From Vanessa cardui (taxonomy: Eukaryota > Arthropoda > Insecta > Lepidoptera > Nymphalidae), in contig NC_061129.1 of NCBI RefSeq assembly GCF_905220365.1, positions 9,920,803-9,984,802 of the forward strand: a stretch of DNA of 64,000 nt, written 5' to 3'. The position numbers were made by a program, and so were the translations under genes. Shown here piece by piece: positions 26,952-40,520 of the stretch; position 1 is the first letter of the stretch; every line of letters begins with the position of its first letter. The notes beneath the pieces are model-generated. The model saw only the letters and a program-made list of their open reading frames with translations, was not told where the DNA came from and did not search any database.

Positions 26952-29900
26952 CTGAAAAAAATAATAACATACATTAGTTTTTTGATACAGTTTTTTTTAG
27001 TATTTTTATTGTAATAAGCAGATTATGTACAAATACTAGTAATATATATAAATTAATATGTACAGATGCAACGTCAGAGAAACTTTAAAGGTATTTTTTA
27101 GCAGTATTTTGTGGCGTAATCTCACACTTTTAATAAAGTAGATAATTTGTTTTGACTAATTCAAACTTGAGAGATTGTAATTTGTTTTCGCATTTCAGAG
27201 TGATAAGTCACTTGACAGGCCTAGAAACATTTGTCATTAAAAAGGTGAGAGGTTTTCTTTAAATAAAATTCGATGAAGGGCAATTGGAATTATACGTCAC
27301 AATGTTAAAAATATTTGTTTTTATTTTAATTATTACAAAACAAAATATTTATATACGGTATCAATATTTCATTTATTCGCATGAATAAAATGTTTGTCCA
27401 TTATATAAAATTCATTGCAATCAAAACAGCATCCCCGAAATTGTATTTATAACCTCTTTTTTCATTAATATTATATTTACATATAGTACATTGAAATTTA
27501 TTTTGCGTTATATAATATAGTAATTATTTGTTCACATATTTTTCTAAATTTCATTTAGTAAGTAAATTAATTACAAAGCATGTGAAACGTGAATGAAACC
27601 TTACGTAACGAATGCGAGCTTACCGGCCTTAATGAAATTGATGGATTAAGGAGTTTTTCGGATTATGACTTCCATGTATTAGAATTATGAAAAAAATACT
27701 TTTATCAATATATTGGTTATATTATATTATATAGAAAGTTTTATTATCTGTAACCGAACAGGGCTTATTTTAAACAATGAAACCCGAAAATAAAATTTAA
27801 AAATGACCTTTGTAAGCCAATATCAGGTTGTTAATTTTGAATGTGTATCGATACAATATTAACTTTAAGTAAGAATAATATGCATGTCCTGTTTTGGAAA
27901 CTCGACGACGGTTCACACTTAGTGAGTTCGTTAATAGTTAAAGGGGATCAATTTGTCGATATTGAGGGCACTCCCTGGCCGCAGACGGCCATGTCCCGAT
28001 GACCCACATGCAAGATTGACCGGTTTGCGCATCACATCACACGTATAACACTGTTGGCTTTAATATACATAGCACAATTTGTAACCTATTATTCGAGATT
28101 CAAGATAATCAAGAATAGCCTATTCCAATGGAAGTGGGCAAAAGATAAACAGACCACTGACCATCCGGTTTAATAGCTCGGCAATATTGTGCACTACTAA
28201 AAGTTTTAGATTAGAATATGTTTAATTATAATACAACACTTAACTTCCTATTTCCACTTTCATTTTACTTCAACATCCGGTAACAGCATCGTCGACATCC
28301 AAAAAGCAATGTCTTTGCTAATCCATAGTGAATATCATAGATTATTCGTAATTAAGCGCTCGACCAATGATATGGCGTCAATTTGCTGTTGAACTTTTTT
28401 ATTTGTCTTTTCTCCTCTTATGGTTGGAATAGATTAAATATACCTCATTTCAAGAGAAATAATTTTAAAGTATTTTGATTAAGCTTTCTATATTGCGCTG
28501 TATCAAATCGTTATTATCTGTTTATATGAACAAACGAATTAGATTAATTTTTTTTAACCATAATAGCAATAAAAACCTTTTTCATTATCCGGTTCCCAAG
28601 GGAGAAGATTTCATATGATTTCTACCCAATAAAACCCACTGCAATGATTGTAAAAAAGGATTCGAAGAGGCAGTGATTTCGTTTTCGCTCAACGCGTCCA
28701 CTGGCAATCTTCTGTCTTTCTCTGTTCGCTGACGGTGCTCGCACTCAAGAAGTTAAAAGTGAATCCAGGTGGGCTTGTACAGAACCAGTACTATCTTTAA
28801 AACACGTTTTAGTTGTAAGTTAAAAACCATGTAAGGCAAAACATCGTAGTATTAAAAAGTTTTGTATCAGTCCTTTAATTGACAGATAGTTTAGAGTTGG
28901 GTCGCCTGAAATAGGGCCGCATTCTCGTAAATGTACGTTTACGATCAAGCCGCGGCCTCCACACCTGCGGCCGCACTAAAATACTTTACGACCTACAATG
29001 TGCTACGAGCATGAGTTTTCAGCGATTCAGATTTTCTGAAGCGTAAATCGTTTTAAGATGCATGTTAATCCGGCTTCAAGCGATTACTTTATTTGTATCA
29101 TATGTAGAGTAGTTTATTTAAACGAGTACTTTATACTCTACTTATTATGAATTACATATTTCAATGAGATTATAAATGCTTTCATACATTTTGCAGAAGT
29201 AAATATGAAATTTTAATATTTAAAATTATAACTTTTTATAATATGAAGTTTCGAAATCGAAATAAGCCAATTGAATTGACTTGAATTGATTGAATTGAAT
29301 TCTTACAGAAACAGTCAATAACGATTAGAACTTGAAATATGTAACTTAAGAATCGGATACGGGTTTCCCGGAAGGAGAGGAACGCGGATTAGGGCGTTGA
29401 GCGACACTTTCTTTATTCTTTGGAAGTTAAACATGTTCCTCATGCTACATCTCTGGAACTATAATACAAACTTAAATCTTAGCTACATAATATATTATCG
29501 GATTATATGGAAATTTCGTAGGAAGGGCACGCCACGCGTCTTGCACGAAGTTACTTTTCTTTTAGCAGATCCTGTATCTTTCCCAACTAGTAGAAGAAAA
29601 TAGACGTAAAAATTCTGAACGTTACATTCTCTGTTATCAGAGACGAAATAAATCAATGAATACTATTCTTATGAGCCTAGGTAGAAAATGTTACATTAAG
29701 CTGGCTTTAATTTCCGTTAGAACAACATAAACTAGGAGACGGCACTGAAATACTTTCCCGGAAAACCATTAAATCTTTTGTAATAACGCTTTGACCTTTT
29801 TCGTGATACCGTTAAATATTATACTTTAATCAAAAAAGATACCAACGCTCTCAGAAAAAAACAGAGCAATACACTTAATTTGAAATAAAAATTAAACAAG

Positions 29901-31127
29901 ATTGTCGCAATTTGAACTTATTAACATTAACATTTTAAATAACATTTGCGTGAGCAATATGGACAAATATTTTATTAATTTTGAATGCCTACATATATTC
30001 AAAGTAAGGTATTCGGTAGTGGTCGCCATAGTACAGGGAATGTGTTAAATCGGTACGCATAAAGGAGAGCAGGAATGTAGATAATACAATATAACCGTTT
30101 CAAACAAAGCCTTCCCGGTACACCGACCCACTTCCTACGAACCTACTTTATTGAAGTTACAGTGAAGCAATCGAACAGAAATAATAGTTCAATAAATATT
30201 CTGTTATTCCACAAAGCTTTTTGCCATATTTTTCTACGTTAACAATTAAACGTTCACGTTTAAACTGCAACAAAACCTTTTTTCTTTGTTGTTATTTTTT
30301 ATAGTTTTAAAGTCGGCATGCTTTTTAAGGACAGTTAATATATGAATTATGAGAGCCTTGATGTGTCTGCAGATATCATCGCGATCAAATATTAAACATT
30401 ATATTATGGCTCTTAACATTTTATAAAAAATCCATATTTTATAGATTATCTCAAGAAAGTAATCTATGATTAAAAAAATTGCTCCGAGAAAATTTTGTTG
30501 AAATTACCAAATCTGGCAGACTCATTACTCTATTATCTATAGTTTGATCAGAAGAAGTTACAAACTTTGACAATATTTTCATTTTACGGCTCTTGGATGT
30601 TTTTATTTTTAATTATGGGCATAAATAGTGCACCAACTATGAGATTCTCACATAAATTAACTTAATAAATAAAAATGAAATATTCACTAGATGAACTTTC
30701 ATTATATTATAAATAAAATTAGTATTTTAGGTTTTATAATATTAAATATAGAATAATTTTTTCTTTAAAAAAAAAAATAACACAATTTTAAATCTAGGGT
30801 CACATAATATATTAGCTTTGTGTGCCTTTTTCTATATTTAGACATGTAAAGCGGCACTGAATCCGTAATGCCATAATCCTTCCACACTTTTTTTTTATGT
30901 GTCAAAAGTAATGCATACAAATAGGGGAATGGAATACATATTTTAAACCAAAGGTTGTGTACACTTGGAAAATAAATTTTAGCATATTTAACAAATGGTT
31001 AAACACTTTTAGTGTTTGCGGCGAATATATTTAACATTAGCACCATAGCGATACTGATTACTGTACGTACGTATAAATGTTTATATTAACCATGCAGAGG
31101 TCGAACACATTAATTTTTGAAAATGGT

Positions 31128-31200
31128 ATGTCTGCAAGTATTACGCAGAAACTACGGAACGGATTTTAATGACACCCGCCAAAACTATAGCTTACACCTA
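31128..31200 (+). repeat. RTE-like LINE fragment
   Basis: Contains TATTACGCAGAAACTACGGA followed by ACGGATTTTAATGACACCCG. This is the 'cagaaactactgaacggatttt' block of the same repeat group as those at 14.3 and 56.8 kb. Confidence 0.4.
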
Positions 31201-33732
31201 TACTAGTATAAAGAGTAAAAAATTTTTTTAACTAAAAGACTAAGTGAGTTTCAACTGGTAATTAAAATGTGTATCTCTAGTTTATGTATGTCTATTAAAT
31301 TCGGTTATGTATAATAAATAAACTATTCTTAGATTACAGAGATAATTTAAAGAAGAGAAAAATTACAAACAAATGTAAGAAGAAATGATATTATTTGCAA
31401 ATGCACAGATTTGTTTTGTTTTGTATTTGTACTAATTCATGCAAGGTGAAAATAAAAGTAAATATTTAAATCGTAATATAATTCGAGGACAACAAAGCGG
31501 TATTCGAAGCCGCACCGCCTCGGGTATCGGATCAAAGGTGTCTTATCATTATACAGGTATCATTATACGTATTGTTTAAACGGCTGCGCTCCTTAAGAAA
31601 CAAAATAAGAAAGATATCTGTTTCACAACGGATTTTAATTCGTCTTTGTCTTTTCCTTGTAAATTCATTTGATTTATTTAAAAAAATATTTCATAGATAT
31701 ATATTATTTTTAATTATTTTAAAATAATAAAAAATAATAAAACCTTGTATATTATTTAAAATAATAATAACTCTATAATTCATAAGATCTCATTTAAATT
31801 GACTTCAATTATTGTATTTTATTTTTTGATTTATAAATGAAGTAAAGCGATTACACTTTTTGCTTTCATATTCGTATAAACTACAAAGCTTATTGACGTT
31901 AAAGATATTAAACGGATAAGCAGAATGTGTTGCCCATTAGCTAAATGATCGGAAGTAATTAATCTAATCAGGATTTTTTATCTATATTACAAATTATTGC
32001 ACCTATTAAACGATAATTCTTTATAACACATAATGAATAAGGTTATATTTCTAATTATAAAAATAAATAACATAAAAATATGATTAATACGACGAGGATA
32101 AAAAGAAACTCGGCTATACAAAACTATGACGCAGTACTTTTGACGGCCCAGTTAGCGATCGTCAATGCAGAGGCTATTAAAAGACGTCCATGTGTGTTAA
32201 CTAGTTTAGGCTCTACTCGTATGGCGTTGAAAATAAAATAAAAGTATAAATCGGGACAATATGTGCCGAGATCCACGATCGCTTCAGGCCAGTGCGCGCG
32301 GTCGCCTTTGCTACTGCGCTTTTCTCAATAAAGAGAAAACGGGAACGCTTACAATGAACACTTTTAAATGTCGGAATGGAAATTCCTTTTCAATGAACGT
32401 ATAGTATTTTTAAACGTGTGCTTAAGTTGCTGCAAAGTATAACAGATTAACGGATTTATCGATTATATTTTAAAAGCGTTGAGGGAGCGATTAATTTGAT
32501 TAAAATATAATTAGGTTATCTCGAGCGCGCCCTACTCCGCTTCGATTATATATTAAGATTAAATCCCACGATATGTTACATACTTTTTCCACCCTTTAAC
32601 CTCGCTTGCCTGTAGGAAAGCAATATTCAGCTTTGTTTTATTAAATTAGATTTCCTAAAATTATATGTAAACATTTTGATGATCTACAAAATACAAGTAA
32701 CTAAGTTCTGTTATACAGGATATAGTCTTGTCAGCTTTCACCAGGAAAACGAGAGCAATTATTTTATCTTCCGCCTCTAGTAACGTTATTAGCCACATCA
32801 TATTAGATAAATAGTACATTTATATAACAGACGTAAATTATGAAACTTTGAGCACTTTAATATTGCTAAATAATGAAAGTCAACCTAAAAAAAGCAAAAT
32901 TAAACAGTCATTAATAACAAAAACATTTAAAAATTGTAGGAAAGATCCACAGAGTAGGTAATTAATTATTACCTCGCCGATCTTAGTGCAGCGTAAATAA
33001 TATTCAGGTGCAATATTCAGGAGTCGACGAGTCTGAGCTTCTTATCAGCATCAGCGACGCTACCGCAATCAGATTGTAGACATTGCCTTCAACGTGGAAA
33101 GTAAAATAACTAAAGACGGTTTTCGTTTTTGTTGCCAAAGTATTTCGTATTTAAATTTACTGATAAGTGAAATCAATGTTCGCTTTTTGAAAAATAGAAA
33201 CTTTTAAAATCAAATAAAAAGAAGAAAAAATATTTAATAATTACGTTTTTTAATAACATACAAATTAATTGTTTTTTTTGTGTTCAGTCTAAAATTAGAA
33301 AAATGTCTTATACGTTTGTCGTTGGCAAGTAGAATTAGAATAAAAAATGACATAGGTATTTTTTTGAACTACAACTCAAGTTACCATAGAAAAAATATAC
33401 TGTCATATATCATAAATGTGTCATAAATGTTATAAACACCGTAAAACAAAATGTTCGGTGAGCGGTATTACCCAATCAGCGTTGTAGAAAAAAAATATAA
33501 CACAAATTAAAAATATTTTCCATGAAGATGAATTCATCCATATAAATATGCAAAAATAAATTTCACTAACTGCCATACTATTTAAATTACTTGCATTTGC
33601 GTTGCAATTTTCTTAAAGTAAAAAATACAGCAAGAAAATGCAATGAAGCGAAATAGGCGACTCCTATCTGATGATATCTGTTTAATTTAAACATTGGTAT
33701 TTGGAAATATTTTTACTTATTTTAATTTCACT

Positions 33733-34047
33733 CGAGAGATGGCCCAGTGGTTAGAACGTTTGCATCTTAACCGATGAGTGCGAGTTCAAACCCAGGCAAG
33801 CACCGCTGATTCATGTGCTTAATTTATCTTTATAATTCATCTCGTGCTCAGCGGTGAAGGAAAACATCGTGAGGAAACCTGCATGTGACAAATTTCATAG
33901 AAATTCTGCCACATGCGTATTCCACCAACCCGCATTGGAATAGCGTGGTGGAATATGTTCCAAGCTTTCTCCTCAAAGGGAGAGGAGGCCTTTAGCCCAG
34001 CAGTGGGAATTTACAGGCTGTTGTTGTTGTTGTTGTTGTTGTTGTTC
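33733..34047 (+). mobile_element. tRNA-derived SINE (Metulj-like), near full length
   Basis: Starts with a Pol III A-box-like GAGATGGCCCAGTGG and a B box GAGTTCAAACCC about 45 bp later. The body blocks follow: CATGTGCTTAATTTATC, AAAACATCGTGAGGAAACC and CCACCAACCCGCATTGGAA. The end is TTTAGCCCAGCAGTGGGAAT, TTACAGGCTG and a (TTG)n tail of about nine units. The 8-bp ATTTCACT at 33,725-33,732 and 34,048-34,055 is a candidate target-site duplication. This SINE family is abundant in nymphalid butterflies and is the best single taxonomic clue here. Confidence 0.85.
34019..34046. repeat. (GTT)n tail of the SINE
   Basis: A GTT trinucleotide run of about nine units forming the 3' tail of the adjacent SINE. 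Confidence 0.9.
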
Positions 34048-37000
34048 ATTTCACTGTTAAGATAACGTAGAGAGTATTTTTATTGACTTTCCACTGCACA
34101 GTATTAAAAAAGTAATTTATGCGCGCATTTGCTGCTTGTATGCGTGTTTGTTTGTCATTTCATATTTCTTGCTCCTGATAATCATCAATCATTTCAAGCT
34201 GTGTCGTAAATTTCGACGTTTATCTGTGAGGCGGCGCGTTAAATAAGATAGTAAAAGTTTTTATGGCTCGATCAGAGTTTTCATTGTGCGCGCGCGGCTG
34301 AAACGTTAAGAGCTGCTGGCGTGAGAATACAAGTTTAATATTAACATTTACAATGGAAGCGTTCTGAATATAATAACATTTACACAACTTGTGCGTATAA
34401 ATACGATTACAGTTTAGAATGTACAGATTATGCATGTAAACTGAAACAAATCAGTAGCTTTATTCATGTTTATTAAGGATTATTTAATTTAAGGGAAAAC
34501 AGACTTACAGACGTAAATTATCACAGCTTTAATATCGTAGATGTATAGAAACATTTCAACTGTATACTTTGACCCTCGGTCCAAAAATGTCGTATGTTAT
34601 TATTATATGAATTTCAATAAATGACTAATTTTGAATAGTAATAACTTTTGAAATGAAAAATATTGAATCTGGCTTTTATTGTATTTAATTTAATAAATTC
34701 AATAATTTTCACTCCTACTCCCGTTTACTTACTACTTAGATTAAAAAAAAATCAATAATTTTATAAAAACTTCATTTGCCCTTTTAAAATACCTATATAT
34801 AATTAAAATAACAGTATGTTTTTCAATACAATTAATAAGAATCACTAAAAAACAATTGTTTCAGAAAGTTCGTCTAGAAATCATTATTTTTTTAAAGACC
34901 ATTACATTTCGACGCCATTTATAATATAATCCAAGTAGGTACTTTAGCTATTCAAATAAAGTCTTTACATAAATGTAGAGCATATTCAAGAGAATCAGGC
35001 AGCAGTTATATCCAACGCGAGCATAAATGCATGCTCCTAAATTATCCTCATTGCTCGGTAAAAAGACTGCCTAAATGTCCAATTTTATAGTCAAAGAAAG
35101 TTATTTTTGGTGCGGATATGAAAGTACTATTGTACGATCCAGACATCAAAAGACTTATATCAAAGACGAGTGTTAGCACATGGGGTAGGTGGGCGCCCCT
35201 TCAATATGAGCTCCCGGTAGTTCAAATTTTATATGAAGCCAATTCCCAGCCAAACCCGAAATCATTTCTTTGTTTTCATTTCACTTCTCTATTTAAAAAA
35301 CATGTCACTGAAAATGTTAGAAAACGACTTTTTGACAGGACAAGGAACGCACATTATTAACAAGAAATTATAATTACATAATCATATTTATTAGACATAC
35401 TAACATAATACTGATTTATTGGCACTGCTTATCCACATGATTGAGCGTTTCGTACCATTAGTTCAGTCACAAGTGGGTGTACGTTCGTTAGTAAATATAC
35501 TACAGCACCTATTAAGGAAATTAACCTAAAAGAGAATCTTATTAGATTTAATGAAAACTGTATACAGGAGGAATAGCCACATAAATTATCCGACCCAACG
35601 GATCACCATTAACGCTAACACTGCATTAAAGGTGACCATTAAAATAGTATTACGACACCGTATTGCAGAGATGACGTTAATTAAATATATTTTTACAGCT
35701 GAATATATATGGAATATTTCAAATAACATTTACACTTTATTATTAATGCGCAGTATTTTAAAGTAGAGTATCGAATTTCAAGGTCGTTTTGTATCGAAAT
35801 ACTTTATTAATAATATTCCACGTGAATCTTTATATCCACTTAAATTTTACTTCCAATATTATATAACAACTTCGCCTAAAAATAAATCGCTATTTTTAAC
35901 GTATCCATAATGGATGGCATTTATATTTTAGATCTCAACCAATGAACGATGTCGATGATTACTCATCCCAATTTAAGGTCAAAGTTGCTTATTTATTTAT
36001 CCTTCCATTTGAATCGGCTATATATGGGTTACGTTTGAAAATATCGTATCATTTTTATCACATTAGCAACCGCCACGAAGCGCCTAACATATTCAGCAAA
36101 AAATCATTGATTATATAACCAATCTATATTCATTTTTTCTATTCTGATTAGCAAAAGCAAGTGTTATTGATATTGGCTCTTTTAGCCCCAAGTCAAATAA
36201 ATTCATTTGTAATAATAATATAAAACTTTTAGCCAATTTGAAAACAAGCAATTTTTTATATATTACAAATCACATATCACACATAATTAGCCGTGCAAGC
36301 AAGTCAGCTGTAATTCAATAAACTTGTAATAATCATCTTAATTTAGCTCGTGATCGATCACATTTCATTAATTAGTTAGGACGCTTACTTGACAGTTCTA
36401 GGTCTTTGCTTATGAACTAAACTAGAAGGCTCGTTAGGGATTAACGATCTTACAAAATGTACAGTAAATAAGTAGGTAGGTAACCTAATTGACACTTAAA
36501 TAGTACACGAATAAAATAAGTATTATTTAAGCCATCCACTAATAGTAAATAATTTTCAATATCCTGGATTAAATTGGCGCACGTTACGAAGTCTAATATT
36601 TTTTAGAACTAGTTTAAATTTAAGTGCCAATGTTTGATAAATAAAAACCTACTGATAAATAAATACTTGTAAATCTACATAATTAGGCCCTACACTATTA
36701 TATTGTTTTTTAAAAACTTTAATAATTTTATGATTAAAAAAACATCAGACAAGATTGTACATGACAATTATGCTGCTTAATGTACAGACGTATTAAAAAA
36801 AAATTAACTGATCGTTATTTGTATATTATCATTAATACGTTGTTTAATTAATTAATTGTAGCTTTGAGTAGGTGTTTAAAAACGCTGATAAGTTATAGAA
36901 ACACTTCTTATCGTCAATGGCAAATTCGATTCAAATAAAAATTAAAATTATGACTTGACCGTATCAAAAGGAGTGTAGACGGAAATTTAATATACACAGT

Positions 37001-39117
37001 TTTAAAAAAGGAACACGAAAAATGAATTTAAAAAGTTTAGTCGTTTCTAGGGATTTGGAATTACAGAAGCCGTATAACGTGTAGAGATTTTTGTTGAGTT
37101 CCACAAAACTAGCTGAATAAATGAGGGGGAGAGTGAGTACCACTACAACGTACAAGGCATAGCGAGTAATTCATTGTGAATAATAAATGAAGTGTCTCGA
37201 GATGGAATTGTTACTCAAGGAAGTGGAACTGACATGGACGGATCTCATTACGCCGCCTGCATATGACCTGTCTGATTAAAACTTACCCGTGATTAAAACT
37301 TATGTGATGAATTAAACCTCTTTGATTGCTTATAACAGATTAAAAAACCACTATTGTAAAATATGTAAAGGATATTTTCGGTTCGAAATTAAATAAACTA
37401 TTTACATTTATGAAAATATTTTATGACGTTGCGGTATCAGCCCACATTAAATACGCCAAAAGGATGTATATATGTGTGTAATAACTACTGCTGCTATTAT
37501 TGTTTTACAGAATTTATCAATTCAATACCTCAAATATATTAATTTTACATGATTATTACGATGTAAAGTTTGATGGAGGAAGTACACGCAAAATCTGTTA
37601 CTATTGAAGTTAAATTAATAAATATTAATCCCAAATCGATCAAAAACGTTTCAACGCAAAAATATACCGTAAAATAATATAAGTATGTTATAACTTATTT
37701 AGTTTACTAAAACCAATATTTTTCCTCAACAACTTTTCGTTTTCATTTCGTATTTCCATAACATCTCTCCTAGTTTCGTTTCTGTAATTTACTTTTTTTT
37801 TTAAATATGTTTATACTTTGATCATTTGCAAGCCCCAATAGTTGCACGAGTGTATCAAAAACTTTTAATGAATGTTTCCGTGAATAACTGTAATATTTTG
37901 TATGATTTAAAGGTAATAATTGTTTGATCAAACCAGATCCATTTGAAATGTACGGTATCCAAGTAGGCTTTTATCGTCATTATTCATAATCTTAATTTTG
38001 TAGGATTATATCCAATGTAAAGATAACATAGACTAGACCATTTAATTGCATTTTATTAACGTAGTTGTATTAATGAATTACAATTATCCATGCAATTACA
38101 TGACATGTAGTCATATATTCTATTATTTATATATATGACGACATATATTCTGCTTGAAACTAATCAAATAGTACCGCTTTAATTTTATTCAACTACTAAA
38201 TATTTTTGTATTGAGTAATATTATTTATAATGTTCTTTAACAAAAGATTGAAACTAATATAATATCTATTTTAAAAATATATGCATATTAAAAAACAATG
38301 AATCCAAACAGGTAAACCTGTCGTGCCAAAATTATCACTTCATTTGTGATCCTCTGTTGCTGCAAAGATTATTTTCATTGACAATTTGAAAATAAACAGT
38401 TCTATTTTGAATGTATGAATAAAATTTATTGTTTTGTAGGCTTCGGTAGATTTTTTTTATATAATTACCATAATGTTATCGTCAATACAATAATTTAATT
38501 CTTTTACAACAATTTCAGGTAAAAAAATTATTTTCTCAACAATAGCTGACCGATACAGATCAAGTCGTTTCATAATGTAAACGAAAGTTCGTTTCTCTCT
38601 GAGACCGGCCTTAAATAAATCGTACTTTATAAACAATACACGCATTGTTCGCTTGAGAAATATGCCATAAATTAAACTCAAGTTTAAGTGTAAAAATAAC
38701 TTTTGTGAAGCATTTCACTTTCAATCGCGCCTAAGAAAAAAGGATTGTAAATGACATTTTTGTATATTGAGACACTGGCGTTAAACATATATTATATACA
38801 TTAAAAAAAAAAACTTCATATTGGAAAAAAAAAATTGAATTATGGAAACTTTTTACAAACACTTCTCGTTCATATTATATTTGACTCGAAAATACTGGCA
38901 TATAATAAATATAAAGAGGAATAAAATCAACTAACAAAAAAATAAACACTCGAACGACGAATGGCGAAAAACAAAAGAAGAAAGAATATCAAAAGTAATA
39001 AGTGTTGTAATGATATGCGGTGCCGACGTAATAAAGCGATATGGGAGTCACCACCGGGTGAGTTTAGTAGTTATTTCTTTTGATGTATAAAGTATAACTA
39101 CTCGGATTTATATGTAA

Positions 39118-39376
39118 CTAGTGGCCGGCCCCGGCTTCGCACGGGTTATACTGATACTAAATCTACTACAGAATTTGTTTATTTACGACTTCACATTGGA
39201 AACTTCTAAAATTATTATCAGTGTTTCTTTACTATATTGTCCGTGTATTATATACAAAAGCTTTTCTCTCGAATCTATTAAAAAAAGCGCATCAAAATCC
39301 GTTGCGTAATTTAAAAGATATAGGCATACATAAGGACAGACTGCGGTAAGCTTCTTTGTTTTATACCATGTAATGC
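39118..39376 (+). repeat. RTE-like LINE 3' region
   Basis: Starts CTAGTGGCCGGCCCCGGCTT followed by CGCACGGGT, and later has GCGCATCAAAATCCGTTGCG and GCATACATAAGGACAGACTG. It ends near TTTTATACCATGTAATG. This is a highly recognisable lepidopteran repeat, moderately decayed. Confidence 0.65.
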
Positions 39377-39424
39377 TAATGATAAACTAATACGGAATAA
39401 CTTCAAGGCATAAATGCAAAGTGC

Positions 39425-39550
39425 ATGTAGTTATACCAGTTCTGCCGCCAAACAGCTGTGTTCCGGATGAAGCTACCAGTATTTTTATGGACTGGGGTGA
39501 CCACTTTCCATCAGGTGCCACATTGGCACATTAGGCTATCTATGATTTTT
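39425..39550 (+). repeat. Lepidopteran interspersed repeat, 3' end
   Basis: GGGGTGACCACTTTCCATCA followed by a CTATCTATGATTTTTTTT tail matches the 3' part of the family seen at 11.9 kb, immediately downstream of a LINE fragment. Confidence 0.45.
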
Positions 39551-40307
39551 TTTTAATCATATTAATAAACTAACTTTTCGTTGAATAATTTCAGGATAAT
39601 ATCCAACTATAAAGACCGTCTTTTGTTTTTATGACAAGATTGAATTTTATTATTTTTTTAGGTAGGTATAAAGGCGAACCATTTAGTGTGTTAGCTCGAC
39701 AAGCACAGAAAATACGCAGCTTGTGTAGCGAATTGGTAGTCCATTGTTAACATATTGAACCAGGTATCGTGTGACCTACATATAGTCTGTGACCTAACAA
39801 CAATGCTCGTGTGTATTACGTAAAATATATCCCGAAATACAATATATATTAAGGCATATAGGTACGAATACGCCTAAAAATGTAATAGTTACTTAAAGTA
39901 TGGCATGATTTCGTGATAGCACTGTACAGAAATAGACTACGATGAAGTTTAAAATATAAAAAAAAAAACAAAGGCAAGGGGATATATGATTAAAATACAA
40001 GAACAAAAAATTAAAACTAGTTCAAAGTAAAAGAAAAATTAGCTTTGTGTCATTTTAGGATGCAATTCAGGATTTTTTGGCAGTTTTCATTTGTACCCTC
40101 TTCACCAGCATTCGAAACGCGTCAATGTTGCCTGCGGCGTAAAATAGGAAACTTCGACCATACATGCGTGCTATATTGCAACCGCTGCATGGTATACGGT
40201 ATCGAGCAATCGGAGCTTTCACGTCGCATATTTGATGTATTCGCGAGGGTTTTGGATTCTTCTCCATTGTACTCTAGGACCTATTGGCATTCTTTCCCTG
40301 CTTGTGT

Positions 40308-40520
40308 ATACAGTCGGGGTAAGAAAAAGTTCGTCACCTTAAGATCTATTTTCGTGTGCTCAGCATGAGCGATAATCTGTATACGAGAATGACATATTGC
40401 GTCGCAATGATTTGATGTTTAGATTTAAAAGGTACTAAGAGTTTAAGACTTGATAAAGGAATTAATTTGAAAACTGACGAAGGTGTACTATGACTGTACA
40501 AGCACAAGGTCTTAGGCTTG
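40308..40520 (+). mobile_element. Possible mariner-type terminal fragment
   Basis: TATACAGTCGGGGTAAGAAA followed by AAGTTCGTCACC looks like a Tc1/mariner terminal repeat next to a TA. I found no matching opposite end and no transposase, so this would be a solo or truncated end. The extent is uncertain. Confidence 0.3.

Noticed and set aside
28640..28770. Minus-strand open stretch (LECEHRQRTEKDRR...)
   Set aside because: It is open for dozens of codons but has no downstream donor and only a weak acceptor, so it was not added to the minus-strand gene.
33738..33795. Possible tRNA gene (A box and B box)
   Set aside because: The boxes belong to the SINE promoter; the sequence does not fold into a complete tRNA, and the SINE body follows.
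40045..40368. 107-codon plus-strand frame (with a 66-codon antisense frame)
   Set aside because: The 3' end of the frame runs into a mariner-like terminal sequence, and the frame has no recognisable domain. It is probably repeat-derived or fortuitous.
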